Assembly: GCA_963680875.1 (NCBI GenBank)
Contig: OY804577.1
Coordinates: 108,635,906-108,699,905, forward strand
DNA: 64,000 nt
Direction of reading: 5' to 3'
DNA from: Bathymodiolus brooksi
Lineage: Eukaryota > Mollusca > Bivalvia > Mytilida > Modiolidae
Part shown: positions 24,371 through 36,036 of the stretch, piece by piece
How the letters are laid out: every line of letters begins with the position of its first letter
Position numbering within the stretch: position 1 is the first letter of the stretch
The notes under the pieces: model-generated
What the model saw: only the letters and a program-made list of their open reading frames with translations
Told to the model about the DNA's origin: nothing
Databases searched by the model: none
Made by a program: the position numbers and the translations under genes

Positions 24371-24438
24371 TTCTCCCTCCTCAGACATAGTAAGGTTCTC
24401 CCTCCTCAGACATAGTAAGGTTCTCCCTCCTCACATAG
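24366..24438 (+). repeat. 25-bp tandem repeat, three units
   Basis: 'ttctccctcctcag acatag taagg' repeated three times immediately after the donor-like site. Each unit holds a pyrimidine tract ending in CAG, so it mimics a splice acceptor. Confidence 0.9.
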
Positions 24439-26134
24439 GTTGCCTTAGACGATTTTGACTATCCTGTTTAGGCGCTTGGTTTATTTGCTCCCAAATACTT
24501 TTAAATTATTTGTCTTTCCAACCTTTTGTGTACATTAGTAGTAACATATATACATGATGAACGTTATACCAAAACCGCATCGTGCACACTAAATTAGATA
24601 TCTACGTTTTTATTTAAGAAAGGCTAGATGAAAAATCATGTCTTGTTTTATGTGTTCAATGATTTTACTGATATTGATCTTTTCATAAATTGATTGGTGC
24701 TTAGTTTTGTTTTATCACCATTGGTGCAATATCTTTTTATCTATACAATGATACAATATCAATAAATTAGCATTCACAGACAAATTGCCATCAGTAATTA
24801 ACAATTGCTTTTATTAACTTTACCGAACAATATGTTATGGAGAATACACTCCAATTGTATAAAAATTATTTAGGTTTGTAAAGGTCGAGTTATTTCATAT
24901 TCTTTCTTTATATCCTTACATTTGCAATGTTCAGAAAAGCAAGTAACACTACAATTAAAAGTATAAAACGATAACATTGTGTGAGGGTGCTCGAGTATGT
25001 AGTGGGCAGTAAATAAGCAATAAGATTAATGTTAATAATGCGTGGATATATCTTAATATATCTAAAGTGTATATATCTTGTGAAATGTCTATTTACAGAT
25101 CAAAGCTACACATTCCACCTGGCGTGAGGTTATTGCGTTAGTTTGGCTATATCCTGGGAGCATAAGATCTTAAACATGCTGCTTTCTGTCTGCAGTTGCA
25201 TAAATAGGGAACATGCGGGAGTACGCGTTTTTCGTAATATCCCCCTTGTGCGTAGAACCCCGAGATTGCGAGTCAAAGAAACAGACACAGGCAACATCTA
25301 TGCTAAATGTAAAATCCTAGAATACAGCTCTGTTATCTAAATCTTGTAATTCCAACAGACACAGTCATTTGAATTTTGATAGGTGCTGATCTAAAAACAA
25401 GAAATGTAAATTTCAGTTAAGTTGCTCAGCGTGCCCTTTGGTTTTCAATTTTATGAAGAAATTGACTACTTGATCTAATGTCGCTGCTTGAACTTTATGA
25501 ATGCTACAGGCTCAAAGGTAGGTGGTATTTACATTTAATGCAACATATGAAATGAGGAAATGTTTCGCAAATAAAAGTCCCATAAATCTGGGCGTATATA
25601 CCAGAATCATCTGAACTAAACTTTTTCTCATCAATCATCACAGCGTCTAATGTCAAATTATTCTGTTGAAGCAGATTTAAGTTATCGTATAGGTACTTCA
25701 TATGAATTGTGGACACACGGACAAGGTCATTACAACTACGGAACTGGCCGATATTCGTTGGGGCCCTAATATATATATATAATTTATGATTCGAGATCAA
25801 CATCAATTTCTCTGGTTTTTTGTTTTTATTTCAATGGCGACATGTTAGATTACTACGAATATTTAATTAGCCATCTCTCCATTCATGTTTTATCGTTGGA
25901 CGTAGTTCTTTCAATTGAAAACGTAAGTAGTGTTATAAATACATATGCAATGCAGTTTATTTGATAGAATAATAAACAAACAATCAGGTCAACAAAAAGT
26001 GACCGAATTAAACTTTCCCGTGCCAAATACACCGTCTCGATGGTAGAATAGTTAGCATGTTTACCAATATGTTAGCATGTTAGCAATATTAAAATCAAAT
26101 TAACAATTAATTTTGCTGGTCTAGTACTGGAAGA
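24439..26134. other. mostly featureless; one unassigned minus-strand frame
   Basis: A 100-residue frame at 25,504-25,806 (minus) has balanced composition (VSTIHMKYLYDNLNLLQQ, LDAVMIDEKKFSSDDSG) and is preceded by an acceptor-like '...atatatattag'. I recognise no family; it may be an exon of an unknown gene or chance. Confidence 0.25.
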
Positions 26135-26210
26135 AAATCTTGAAGATTCCAAAGGGGTAATCAGAAGCCGTAAATCGAAGAGGAACAGACAATAGAATCG
26201 TCGAGATACC
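26135..26210 (+). repeat. repeat M fragment
   Basis: 'ccaaaggggtaatcagaagc' 'cgtaaatcgaagagg' matches the 5' part of repeat M. Confidence 0.6.
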
Positions 26211-26610
26211 ATTTAAAGGTAACTTGATAGGGCTTAAACAACAATCACCTCCTCATTTCAAGTACAAGTCAGGAATATGTACATTAGTAGTAATATATAC
26301 AGACATTTGAGCGCGTTAATCTTGGACAACTAAATCAGTGTGTCTGCTAGGTAAGGTGACATTATGATCTCATTGAAGTAGAAAATGATATCCGGACAAG
26401 TACAAGGCCAACTATTATCTGCCATGATTAATTTCTGAACATGTTGGCTAAATCGATTTATTGAAAGCTGACATTCAAATACAAAATGTATCGCAATCAG
26501 CGTAATTTACATATTTTCGGCACAAATGGGCAAAAACGCATTATGTTTCATCAAAATCCGTGACATATTTGACATCTTCCAATAAAAAGGTAATACTGCT
26601 CAATATATAT

Positions 26611-26759
26611 ACAATACTTGTGCACTGTCGAAGCATATGGGTAATATGTGTATGAGGCTTAGAAACGCGGGAAAAGGCGAGGCTTCGCCGAATCTTTTCC
26701 CGCGTTTCGCGCCGAATACACATATTTACCTACATGCTTCGACAGTGCACATGTATTGT
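26611..26759. repeat. 149-bp fold-back palindrome, copy 1
   Basis: The arm ACAATACTTGTGCACTGTCG ... is mirrored by CGACAGTGCACATGTATTGT. Inside, CGCGGGAAAAG pairs with CTTTTCCCGCG around a GGCGAGGCTTCGCC core. The whole could fold into one long hairpin. GC-rich core in an AT-rich setting. Confidence 0.9.
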
Positions 26760-27386
26760 ATTTATCCTGCAATTCTAAATCGTAAATAAACGTTTACTGG
26801 ACGATGATAAAAGTATATGAAATAATTTTGTGTATGTATTTGAAAACAATATCCCCCGATGTGCCCCGTTTTGCATTTGTATGTTCTATTTATAACTGAC
26901 CAATATCAAAAAATGTTCTATTTATAACTGACCAATATCAAAAAAAATATTAGGCAGGCTATATTGGTGGGTAAATGCTGTCATTGCAGGATAAATATAC
27001 AATACTTGTGCACTGTCGAAGCATATGGGTAATATGTGTATGAGGCTTAGAAACGCGGGAAAAGGCGAGGCTTCGCCGAGCTTTTTCCCGCGTTTCGCGC
27101 CGAATACACATATTTACCTATATGCTTCGACAGTGCACATGTATTGTATTTATCCTGCAATTTTAAATCGTAAATAAACGTTTACTGGACGATGATAAAA
27201 GTATTTGAAATAATTTTATGTATGTATTTGAAAACAATATCCCCCGATGTGCCCCGTTTTACATTTGTATGTTCTATTTATAACTGACCAATATCAAAAA
27301 ATGTTCTATTTATAACTGACCAATATCAAAAAATATATTAGGCAGGCTATATTGGTCGGTAAATGCTGTCATTGCAGGATAAATAG
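26760..27386. repeat. tandem modules with ATTTATCCTGCAAT inverted ends
   Basis: Each ~239-bp module between and after the hairpins starts 'tttatcctgcaatt' and ends 'attgcaggataaat', an inverted repeat suggesting a MITE. Each also holds a 32-bp direct duplication, 'tgttctatttataactgacc' onward. Hairpin plus module form the 388-bp tandem unit. Confidence 0.75.
26999..27147. repeat. 149-bp fold-back palindrome, copy 2
   Basis: Near-identical to 26,611-26,759, 388 bp further on. The two belong to a tandem duplication covering about 26,605-27,386. Confidence 0.9.
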
Positions 27387-27541
27387 TTTTATTGGTTCTA
27401 TAGGTGTATTTTATCACTATTTTTTTTATAGTAACAGCAGCCATGTTGGATGATTGACGGAGTCATTGGATAATATTTTGAAAGTAGGCAAAATTAGGCC
27501 AAGTTTGGTTGATATTGATTCTATGGTTGCAGAAGAAAAGA

Positions 27542-27690
27542 GTTTTGAAATGAAGTTTGTGAAGGAATCCAAAGAATTTTGAAATGAAATGGTTTATGAC
27601 GGAAATCCAAAGAATTTTGAAATGAAATGATATATATGACTGAATCCAAATAATTTTGAAATGAAATAGTTTATGCCGGAAGCCAAGTGA
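27542..27690 (+). repeat. ~40-bp tandem repeat, about four units
   Basis: 'ttttgaaatgaaatggttta' ... 'gaatccaaagaa' repeats with variation. Confidence 0.8.
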
Positions 27691-28214
27691 TGGTAATAGT
27701 CTACATGACCTTTTCAGAATTACATTGTAATCAGTGAAGTTATAATAGTAAATTCCATTTTTTTTTTTTTTAGTTTTAATTGTCGCCCATGCATTTGATT
27801 TAGTAGAACGTGGGATAAGAGAGAAAAGATTTATTGCCTAGACGAACTGAATTTCGAGTGCAAAAGACCTTTGATATCTTGTTTGCATCATACATTATGC
27901 TAGATAATTAAAAGAAAGACAAAATCAAGGTTGTATTCATTTCTGCCTAGTTACAAGTATAATGTAATTTACATTAGCAAATATATTGTTTGTCATTACT
28001 TACCTATACTGATGACAAAATATACGACTAATTAAAATATAGATGTCGGATAATTATCAACCGTATTTATTGTTTATTGTTGAGGTGTACGTATTTAGTG
28101 TTGTTTCCGCTACATTATTTTCCAGTAATAGGCAGAGATTTGAACTGAATGATCAAACTAAAGCACAAAAAAGTCATAAATAAACGTTAGAGTATCGATT
28201 TTGTCTCTTTTTGC

Positions 28215-28270
28215 CATTTGTCTATTGTACGTTGAAACTGTTCCGACAGCGTTGTATTTTTGGCGTCTCA
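28215..28270 (+). repeat. repeat X, 3' fragment
   Basis: 'gaaactgttccgacagcgtt' 'gtatttttggcgtctcatttta' matches the X end that built the 5.5 kb minisatellite. Confidence 0.6.
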
Positions 28271-28729
28271 TTTTATTTCTTCTACTATAGTTTTCGTCTT
28301 TAAGCGTATCATATGTAATAAATTTATCTTATTTTTCAAAAGTACATAAATTATTTTATTCATTATGTGAAAAATATTATCTTTAATATGTATCATGTTC
28401 CATAAACAATAATAAAACAGATAATATCAAAAGTTTAACATAGAAGATTTCTTTGTATATATAGTTTATTGGATATAATTTACGATTACGATTTCTGATT
28501 ATCCCAACAAGACAATGTTAAATATTTTAATCTTCATCAAGATTTCTAGTCTAGACAAACTACTTGATAAAATTAGACACATTAGACACATTAGTACAAA
28601 AAGAGTATTTTGCTATATCAAAATCATAAATATGATTTTAATCAAGTTTTTTTTAAATTACATACAAAAGTATCTTCTTAGATATAATGTTTAAAAATAC
28701 ATAAAACAAGGCAATGTTGTCGTAACAGC

Positions 28730-29480
28730 AGCATGCCCCACCCCCACATATATTGAACTGAACAGTTTTGATAGAGCACCTGTCTTTTAGTTAACAGTCT
28801 ATAACATTGTCTGGAAGACACGATTATCCAGCTTCAAAGCTGTACCATAATTACGATATGTTTTAACAAAAAATTACTATGTCGAAAGGCCACTATACCC
28901 CGCCCCCGCCAAATAATATGATCGACTGCACATCATGAGCAATCATCATACCAAACTTTAAAGCTATCAGACGAAAAATTTGATCAGCTACAAATCATGA
29001 CCAAGAATCCCACAAAATATGAAAACTATCGGACTAACGACCTCAGAGGATTTGCATTCACAAAGGACAGTCAAACGTGTATCAAGAGGTCATCACTAGG
29101 ACAACAAAAAGTGGCCTTATAAGACAGGAGACCTCTTAAAAGAGGTTCATTTCATATGATATTTTCTACGACTGGACAAGAAAAGGATGATCTCTTAATA
29201 CAGGTGACTGCTTAATAGAGGTGACCTTATGGGCAGGTCTGACTGCATGATTATATTGAATATTTATGAAAACGTTAAAGTTCCATAACTTCTACAAAAA
29301 TCGCCAGATCATAATGGCGGGGTAATCTGACCAATTACACTTCATGACCAATCATCCTAATAAATAAGAAATATATCGGAGTAACAATCTCAGAGGAGTT
29401 TCATTCACAAAGTGAAGTGAGAAGGACGAATGAACGAACAAACCGACAAACTATATGCCCCTATTCCCGATATCGTCAAA
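28730..29480 (+). repeat. diverged dispersed repeat with internal duplication
   Basis: The block 'cctcagaggatttgcattca' 'caaaggacag' near 29,040 recurs as 'ctcagaggagtttcattcac' 'aaagtgaag' near 29,395. 'ctcttaatacaggtgactgc' and 'gaacaaaccgacaaactata' 'tgcccct' resemble common invertebrate repeat phrases. The exact family is not known to me. Confidence 0.4.
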
Positions 29481-31238
29481 CATTATATCACATTTTTGGA
29501 CTAAAGGCTATACCCGATAGTGTCAACCATTACATCATGGACTAAAACATATTCCCGATCGTGTCCAGTCAGACCAGAACATCTGTATGAAATATGATAT
29601 ATGATGAACAAGTAGTAACCAACAAATTGGAATATATTATAGACTATTATTAAAATATCATATTATCTAAAAAAGCTGTGATTTAACCAAATATTTATAA
29701 TCCTGATGTTACTGAAATAGATTATAAAATCCAGCAAGCAATAAGCTAGTTTATCATTGAACTTCAAGTCGGAAAATTCGTCCAATCAAAATCAAGCTTT
29801 GATGCGATAAACAATAAATCACAGGAGAAAGCGAACGTAGTCGATTTGTCACCTTAAAAGAGGATTTATTCAAAGAACCTTTGGACAGCCCCGGTTATAA
29901 ATGTTACATTTTAATGGAATTATGTATATTTATATTCTTTTCAAAGTATTAGTATTGTTATGGATTTACAAATCACAACATTTAAATAATATGATACGGT
30001 ATTATGATAAAACAATTATAGCCTTTTGTTGCGGCCTATACATGTTTTTATCGATCCATGAAAAATATAATTTGACCTCGGACTTCGTACTCGTTTCGAT
30101 ATGCTTTCGTCTCGTCGGGTCGATAAAGCATGTATTGGCCTCATCAAAGGGATATAATTTTATATTATACTTACAAATACATGCAAAAACGCTCATTTTT
30201 CATCATAAAAAGTCAGTTGAACATTCTTAGTCTTCAATGATGACTTCATTGATGTTCATTTTCATAAAGTTAACATCAAGACCACGTGACATATATCTTC
30301 ACGAAAAGGAGATCTTGTAAAACAGAAATAATTAAATAAGATACGTAATGATAACCACATCCTCTAGAATGTGTCAAGCTATTTCCATTCCTCACGATTC
30401 TGTAATTAGCATAATTAGGGCAAGAGAACTTGAGACGTTTTTGTTAGATTTATGAATGATGTTGACGTCATTGGGGTAGAGTTCATATAGGTCAACTGGT
30501 TATTTTAAGAGATATCTCTTTGTATCGACAGACTGTTGACAATTACCGACATCATTGTATACAAAATAGATAGTTAAATGTGTTAGGATCCCTTTGATCG
30601 CATATGCATTCGCACTTAGACTTAACAACACACTCATCATAACTGCCTTTTATTTCTTATTTTATGTCTTAATAGGTTATCTCATAAGGAGAGACAGTTC
30701 AATAGGAGATTGAAAAACATGTACATCAGCATGAAAAATTGATATCAATCTGAAAACAGTTTTTCCTTTGGGTCTTTGAATCATGAAATGCCCGTGATTT
30801 TTGGTCAACATTTTGGTTTACTATGGCACAATAGTAACTGCTGACAATCTCGCATTATAGCATCACGCAATCGTTGTCATTGGTGACGCAATCCTTCTTC
30901 TAAGACACGACACCATGCAAACATAAAACAAAAACAAAACAAAGACACATGCTAAATATTGTCAGCGATATTGATAGGAATACGAAACTAAATATTCAAA
31001 TATATGTTGGTTTAATTTATTTCAAATTAGCGACAATAATTCAAAGTGTGTTCCTCGCAAAGTGTCACTAACGATCAGCACGTTAAATGCAATAATTTAG
31101 CTCCATTTAAAAAAAAACATTTGGACATATCACAGCCATCGGATCAAATAAACATGCATTATAAATATAAGTTATTCAATGATAATGTAATAATAAGAAT
31201 TTTCAATTTTCTAGTAGCTGGTGCATTAACGATTTGAC
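29481..31238. other. no recognisable gene
   Basis: AT-rich. The longest frame, 29,901-30,230 (+), encodes a hydrophobic peptide without motif and is overlapped by an equally open minus frame, so I do not call it. Confidence 0.4.
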
Positions 31239-31636
31239 CTAGATTTTGGTGATACAATAAGGTGATGACTGTAATTTGGTGATACAATAAGGTGATGACT
31301 GTAATTTGGTGATACAATAAGGTGATGACTGTAATTTGGTGATACAATAAGGTGATGACTGTAATTTTGTGATACAATAAGGTGATAACTGTAATTTGGT
31401 GATACAATAAGGTGATGACTGTAATTTGGTGATACAATAAGGTGATGACTGTAATTTGGTGATACAATAAGGTGATGACTGTAATTTGGTGATACAATAA
31501 GGTGATGACTGTAATTTGGTGATACAATAAGGTGATGGCTGTAATTTGGTGATACAATAAGGTGATGACTGTAATTTGGTGATACAATAAGGTGATGACT
31601 GTAATTTGGTGATACAATAAGGTGATGACTGTAATT
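31239..31636 (+). repeat. 30-bp minisatellite, about 13 units
   Basis: The unit GGTGATGACTGTAATTTGGT plus GATACAATAA is almost perfectly conserved. Because 30 is a multiple of three, all minus-strand frames stay open and give repetitive pseudo-proteins; these are artefacts. The high unit identity suggests recent expansion. Confidence 0.97.
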
Positions 31637-31692
31637 GCAGCAAAAGAATATTTCGAACATTTATCCATCTATTCTTATTACATGTATGTCTA

Positions 31693-31941
31693 ATGGTCAT
31701 GATCGTATGGGAGTTGGATTTATAACTACCTGTGCAATCAGTGCATATCACCACTAAAGTTGTGAGTTCGAATCCCGTTCATGGCGAGGTGTACTCAATA
31801 CAACATTATGTGATAAAGTTTGTCAGCGACTTGCTACAGGTCGGTGGTTTTCTCCAGGTACTCCGATTTCCTCCACCAATAAAACTGACCGCCACGATAT
31901 AACTGAAATATTGTTGAAAGGTGAGTTAAGCACAATAACCC
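31693..31941 (+). mobile_element. SINE family A, full length, best-preserved copy
   Basis: tRNA-like head with A-box-like 'gggagttgg' and a clear B box in GTGAGTTCGAATCCCGTTC (about 31,763-31,781), then body 'cggtggttttctccagg', 'aataaaactgaccgccacg' and tail 'attgttgaaaggtgagtt'. The internal pol III promoter elements mean it was transcribed by RNA polymerase III in its source form. Confidence 0.9.
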
Positions 31942-32639
31942 TAACACTATTATGCCTAATGTAACTTCAGTGGATAACAGTCGGTTCAGGGTGGGGTGTG
32001 GAGGAGGGTAAGTAGAACATAGAAAGTAATATTAATAATTTATCCAATGTGTGCGTTTCGTGGTTTCCTTTTATCATTATCCCCAAAATAGGAAATAAGT
32101 AATGTGCCATTTTTCTATTTCAGTTAATATATTCGTTTGTTTGCCTCGTTCAGTTTGTTTTGGAGGACGGTACGACCTTTAAATTTATTGTTCTGGTGTT
32201 TTTGTACTTCATACAGGTCCTAGGTCATGATGTCCACTTTGTGTACTCGACTATTAAAAAATGGTGACAAATATTACCACTAATAGCATACCAGTAATTT
32301 GTGAGTGGACAGCAATAAATCCTGTGAGGTTATTAGATGTTTCAGCCTTATCCTACAAATGTATGTCTGCTTATTACCTATTGAGTATACATACGTATGC
32401 TAGTGCGTTCTAAGTACTATATAATTATGGCAATTTTAGAGGATTAGAAGAAGATTTATCTGGTAATTAAGAAACTATTTCAAAAAATATTTTATAGGTC
32501 TTGTCTTATCATCTCTTTTAAAAACCACAATGACATATACAAACAGACTGGCTGCATGGTATATCTTATCACATGAAGATTACCAAGGTCAAAATAATAT
32601 TTTTGAGTGAATCAAGCTAGGTAAACTACAATAGTAAAG
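31942..32639. other. no recognisable feature
   Basis: AT-rich spacer. Confidence 0.5.
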
Positions 32640-32866
32640 ACACACAAGTTAAACAAAAGAAACGAACAATGGTGAAAGAAAACTTTATCCAAATAAACAC
32701 GAGAGAGACTCTGATTTTTCTGGAAGAGTTAACAATGGTGAAACAAAGTTTGTTCTGATAAACAAAGAAGAAACACCGAGTATTCCAGAAGAGCGAACAA
32801 TGGCGAAACAAAACTGTATTCTAATAAACACGAGAGAGACAGCGGGTTCTTGGAAGAACTAACATC
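32640..32866 (+). repeat. ~67-bp tandem repeat, three units
   Basis: 'gaacaatggtgaaagaaaac' ... 'ataaacacgagagagac' ... 'tggaagag' occurs three times with substitutions. Confidence 0.8.
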
Positions 32867-32915
32867 TACTTCCCAAAAGACAAGTTAAGGTCTTAGAAAG
32901 ACAAGTTTGAAGATA

Positions 32916-33035
32916 TCAAAGGGGTTATCGGAAGCCGACAAACGACAGACAACACATTGGCCAAAGAAAAACTCTGCTGCTCCGGAAAGGTTAGCCGTTC
33001 CCGCTCCACTAGTGACTCCAGTCATGTTATTGTAT
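32916..33035 (+). repeat. repeat M
   Basis: 'caaaggggttatcggaagcc', 'gctccggaaaggttagc' and 'ccgctccactagtgactcc' in repeat M order, with an internal deletion. Confidence 0.65.
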
Positions 33036-33242
33036 CTGATAAAGTAGCATGCCCGTCTTCTACATAAAAAATACTGTGTGCTCTGTAATATTACAATTAT
33101 TTTAGAATCAAACCGGTAATGTGCAGATGGTCTTTCTATTAAGCTATTTTATAAGTGTTAAGTAGTTTTATTATTGATTATAATATATGCTTCATCATAG
33201 CTGATGTATGTGATATTGCATTATCTGACAAAGAAATCGCTG

Positions 33243-33465
33243 ATGATTTCAAAGTTGGTAATCAGAAACCGTAAAAGGAAGAATGACAGACAATACAAAG
33301 GCCAACAGAAAGGAGACTATAAACCAAACAATGATCCACAAGACACTACACACAGAACTAATGATTAAGCAACACGAACCCGACTACATACGCGGGTGAA
33401 TACATGTGCGTGTGGAAGGGTAAGCAGCCTGATCCACTCGTTGTACCTGTCAGGTTACCCATGTA
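33243..33465 (+). repeat. repeat M, longest copy
   Basis: Runs from 'gatttcaaagttggtaatcag' type start through 'gattaagcaacacgaacccg' to 'cctgatccactcgttgtacc'. Confidence 0.7.
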
Positions 33466-34084
33466 AAAGTAGTTGATATGTTATATTCGGGGATAAGTCA
33501 TGAATGACTAACAAAATATACCCGTGCAGATATTCAGTAAAGGTTAACCAAATGAAAAGAAGGCGGTTGTAAATTTTTCGAAGTGACCTTTATACCGTAT
33601 AATAAAGCACCCAAAACATTATATCTGTAATTAATTACATTTACTGTAAATAAAACCATTAAATATAACCTCTATTGTAAATGTGCATATTTTCAATATG
33701 AATCACATTTAATCGAATATAAAAACTTTTAATAAAAATGCTCTAAATCTGTTTGTTGTAATAACAAACACGATATCGGTCAATTTTTAGTGTATATTTG
33801 TAAACGTCCTTGTGCTTTTTTTGTCTTGTTTATCTGGATTATGAAGAAAAAAAACGAGAGATAATCTTTGCTGCGTGCTGAATGTACTAAAAATACAAAA
33901 TATATATAAAACTGTAGTTGAGATAAAAAAAAACTATAAAACTTCTAAAACGATTTATTTTTCAATGAAAATACGGGCGCTCGTGGCATGGACTTAGCTC
34001 TCCTTCTTTAACTTTCTGTTTGCATATTTATTTCATCTCTTTTTCCTTTATTTATCGTGTTCATGTTCTTATATAAAACAAATC

Positions 34085-35013
34085 GGCATGTTATAAAACA
34101 TGGAGTGGAGTCTGGAGTCTTTTTTGGAGTGGAGTTTGGAGTCTATTTTAGAGTAGAGTTTGGAGTCATTATTGGAGTCAAATTTGGAGTCATTTTTGGA
34201 GTCGATTTTAAATTCAATATTGCCCATATATAACAATATAACTTGAATATAGATATTTTAATTATATTTATGAAGGAATTTAATCCTTTGTTTTGAAGAT
34301 TCAAAGTATAATGAATATATCAGTTCAATATTGACAAGGGATTCAGTAAAAAGTACCATGATGGAGGTACATGGTACCATTGAGAAAGTTTTAATGTCCT
34401 GTGTCCAGATGGTTAAATCATATTGTTATTTTATTACAAATGATGTGTAATAAGGAAATCAACCAGCCATGATCATGAGTTTAACTGTTTCAATCTGGTC
34501 AGGGAGAATAACCTTTGTATGTCAGTGCATTTAGTATCCAACAGATTAATGACCCTTAATTAAGATTTTTTTTTGTGTTGTGAGAAATGATTAGTGTGAT
34601 GATTTCTGTTTTTCTTAACTACTGTAATCAGCAGTTGGAAATTGATATGATAAGAGTTAACTCTTGAAAAAGACAATTATAGAATATTTTCGTTGACATA
34701 TGCATATGAATATCTGTGTTGATATATCATACTACATGTAATAAAAGTTAAATATTTGTACATTGATGATCCACTAGAGTGATAATTAAATATTACAGCA
34801 ATACCATAATAATTCGGATGTTCTATTCTCATTTGCCATCCTGGTTTGACCAACCATGGATGTATAAATCCATAGGTGGGTTATACATCTATGGACCAAC
34901 AAAGGTTTTATGGGAGACAAATTTTGATTCCTTTCTATAGTCGATTTTGGAGCTACTATTTGGTACATTTCTCCCCAAATGTTCAATGCGTTGTGATACA
35001 CAGATGTCATTTG
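34085..35013. repeat. left arm of a large inverted repeat (fold-back)
   Basis: The arm begins 'ggcatgttataaaacatgg', then a run of 'ggagt'/'tttggagtc' short repeats (34,101-34,210), then ~800 bp of unique sequence. It matches the reverse complement of 46,612-47,698 at roughly 95% identity by eye, with one ~160-bp insertion in the right arm. Long inverted arms with short tandem motifs near the tip resemble fold-back elements. Peptides read from the two arms differ mainly at replacement sites, so the arms are not coding. Confidence 0.9.
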
Positions 35014-35425
35014 ATATTATTTTTAAGTGAAAAAATATATCGGCAAACGAGAAACCTGTATACTAAAACTATTTATAAAATCATCACATCTTACTGTACA
35101 TGTAGAATGTTCATCTATTATGTTCGCTTATCTAAATCTGGCCTAGGTTATATTACCATACATTAATTTTGAGGTCAGGAACAGTTTTCATCACCCACTT
35201 TGACTTATAGTGACACTGTATTACTCTTTTTTCAAAAGTGCAAAACCTTACCTGAGAATGTTTTGTTTCCTAGAAATACATGTCATAGATTATCTTTGAT
35301 GCTTTAGGAATTGAAATATGACAGTGATGTTCCTGTCATTGTTGTCAAAAAGATTACAAATGTGTTATGAACTGCATGCATCTGTCAATTGATCTTTAAA
35401 AATCTAAATACATATACTACAATAA

Positions 35426-35670
35426 TGTCGTACCGAGTGCAAATATATATTAGACACGCGAGTGTAGGGATGCGTGTAAATATGTAATACTAACCTATAA
35501 ATAATAAATATTCCAGGTCAGGAAACAATCATACAAATTACAATGAAATGTGGACAATCATGCAATGGATACACGTGGTTGAAGGTGGCAAGAAGTGACG
35601 TCACATATATCTGTCTATAGATGGCTTCCGTGTAATACTCCATAAATGGTGCACCTCCGAATGCACCACA
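35426..35670 (-). repeat. 3' LTR
   Basis: 245 bp, TGTCGTACCGAG ... AATGCACCACA on the plus strand. Contains a palindromic CRE-type TGACGTCA (35,596-35,603) and a CACGTG E-box (35,572-35,577). Differs from the other LTR at two positions. Confidence 0.97.
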
Positions 35671-35684
35671 CTCCTCCCCTCCCT
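35671..35684 (-). other. polypurine tract
   Basis: Minus-strand AGGGAGGGGAGGAG directly abutting the 3' LTR, the expected primer for plus-strand DNA synthesis. Confidence 0.9.
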
Positions 35685-36036
35685 GTAGAAGCTATCCTAC
35701 ACCTAGATAACATGTTCATCAACACGAACAAAAAAGAAATAATAAAATAAAAAAAATCCAGAGCTACTAGACCAATAATTTAAATGCAAGATACCTTCGC
35801 TGCATCCCAAATAAACAAAGGAGAGGATAAATAAAAAAACAGCAATCTTAACCTCAAAAAAATCATTTGTAAAATAAAGAGTGATTATGTACAACAAAAC
35901 ACACCATTTAACATCAGTATATAAGAAATGCAGACAACTATCAGTTAACTTGAGGCGAAGCTGCATGCCCCAGCACTCCTGTTAACAATAAACTCAAATG
36001 AAACAGTATTACTCCACTGGTACCAGATAAAAGAGG
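35685..36036 (-). other. 3' untranslated region of the retrotransposon
   Basis: Between the TatD stop and the polypurine tract. Holds a sixth copy of the recurrent motif (35,954-35,976). Otherwise A/T-rich without coding signal. Confidence 0.7.

Noticed and set aside
29901..30230. 109-residue plus-strand ORF
   Set aside because: Opposite strand is also open and the peptide has only generic hydrophobic character; not enough to call a gene.
31159..31754. Three long minus-strand ORFs of 144-171 codons
   Set aside because: All three frames are open only because the 30-bp unit is a multiple of three; the peptides are pure repeats.
31693..31790. Functional tRNA gene
   Set aside because: tRNA-like head of a SINE; acceptor stem does not close.
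34786..35010. Similar peptides encoded by both fold-back arms (also 46,614-46,850)
   Set aside because: Differences between the two are mainly amino-acid-changing, so there is no sign of protein-level constraint.
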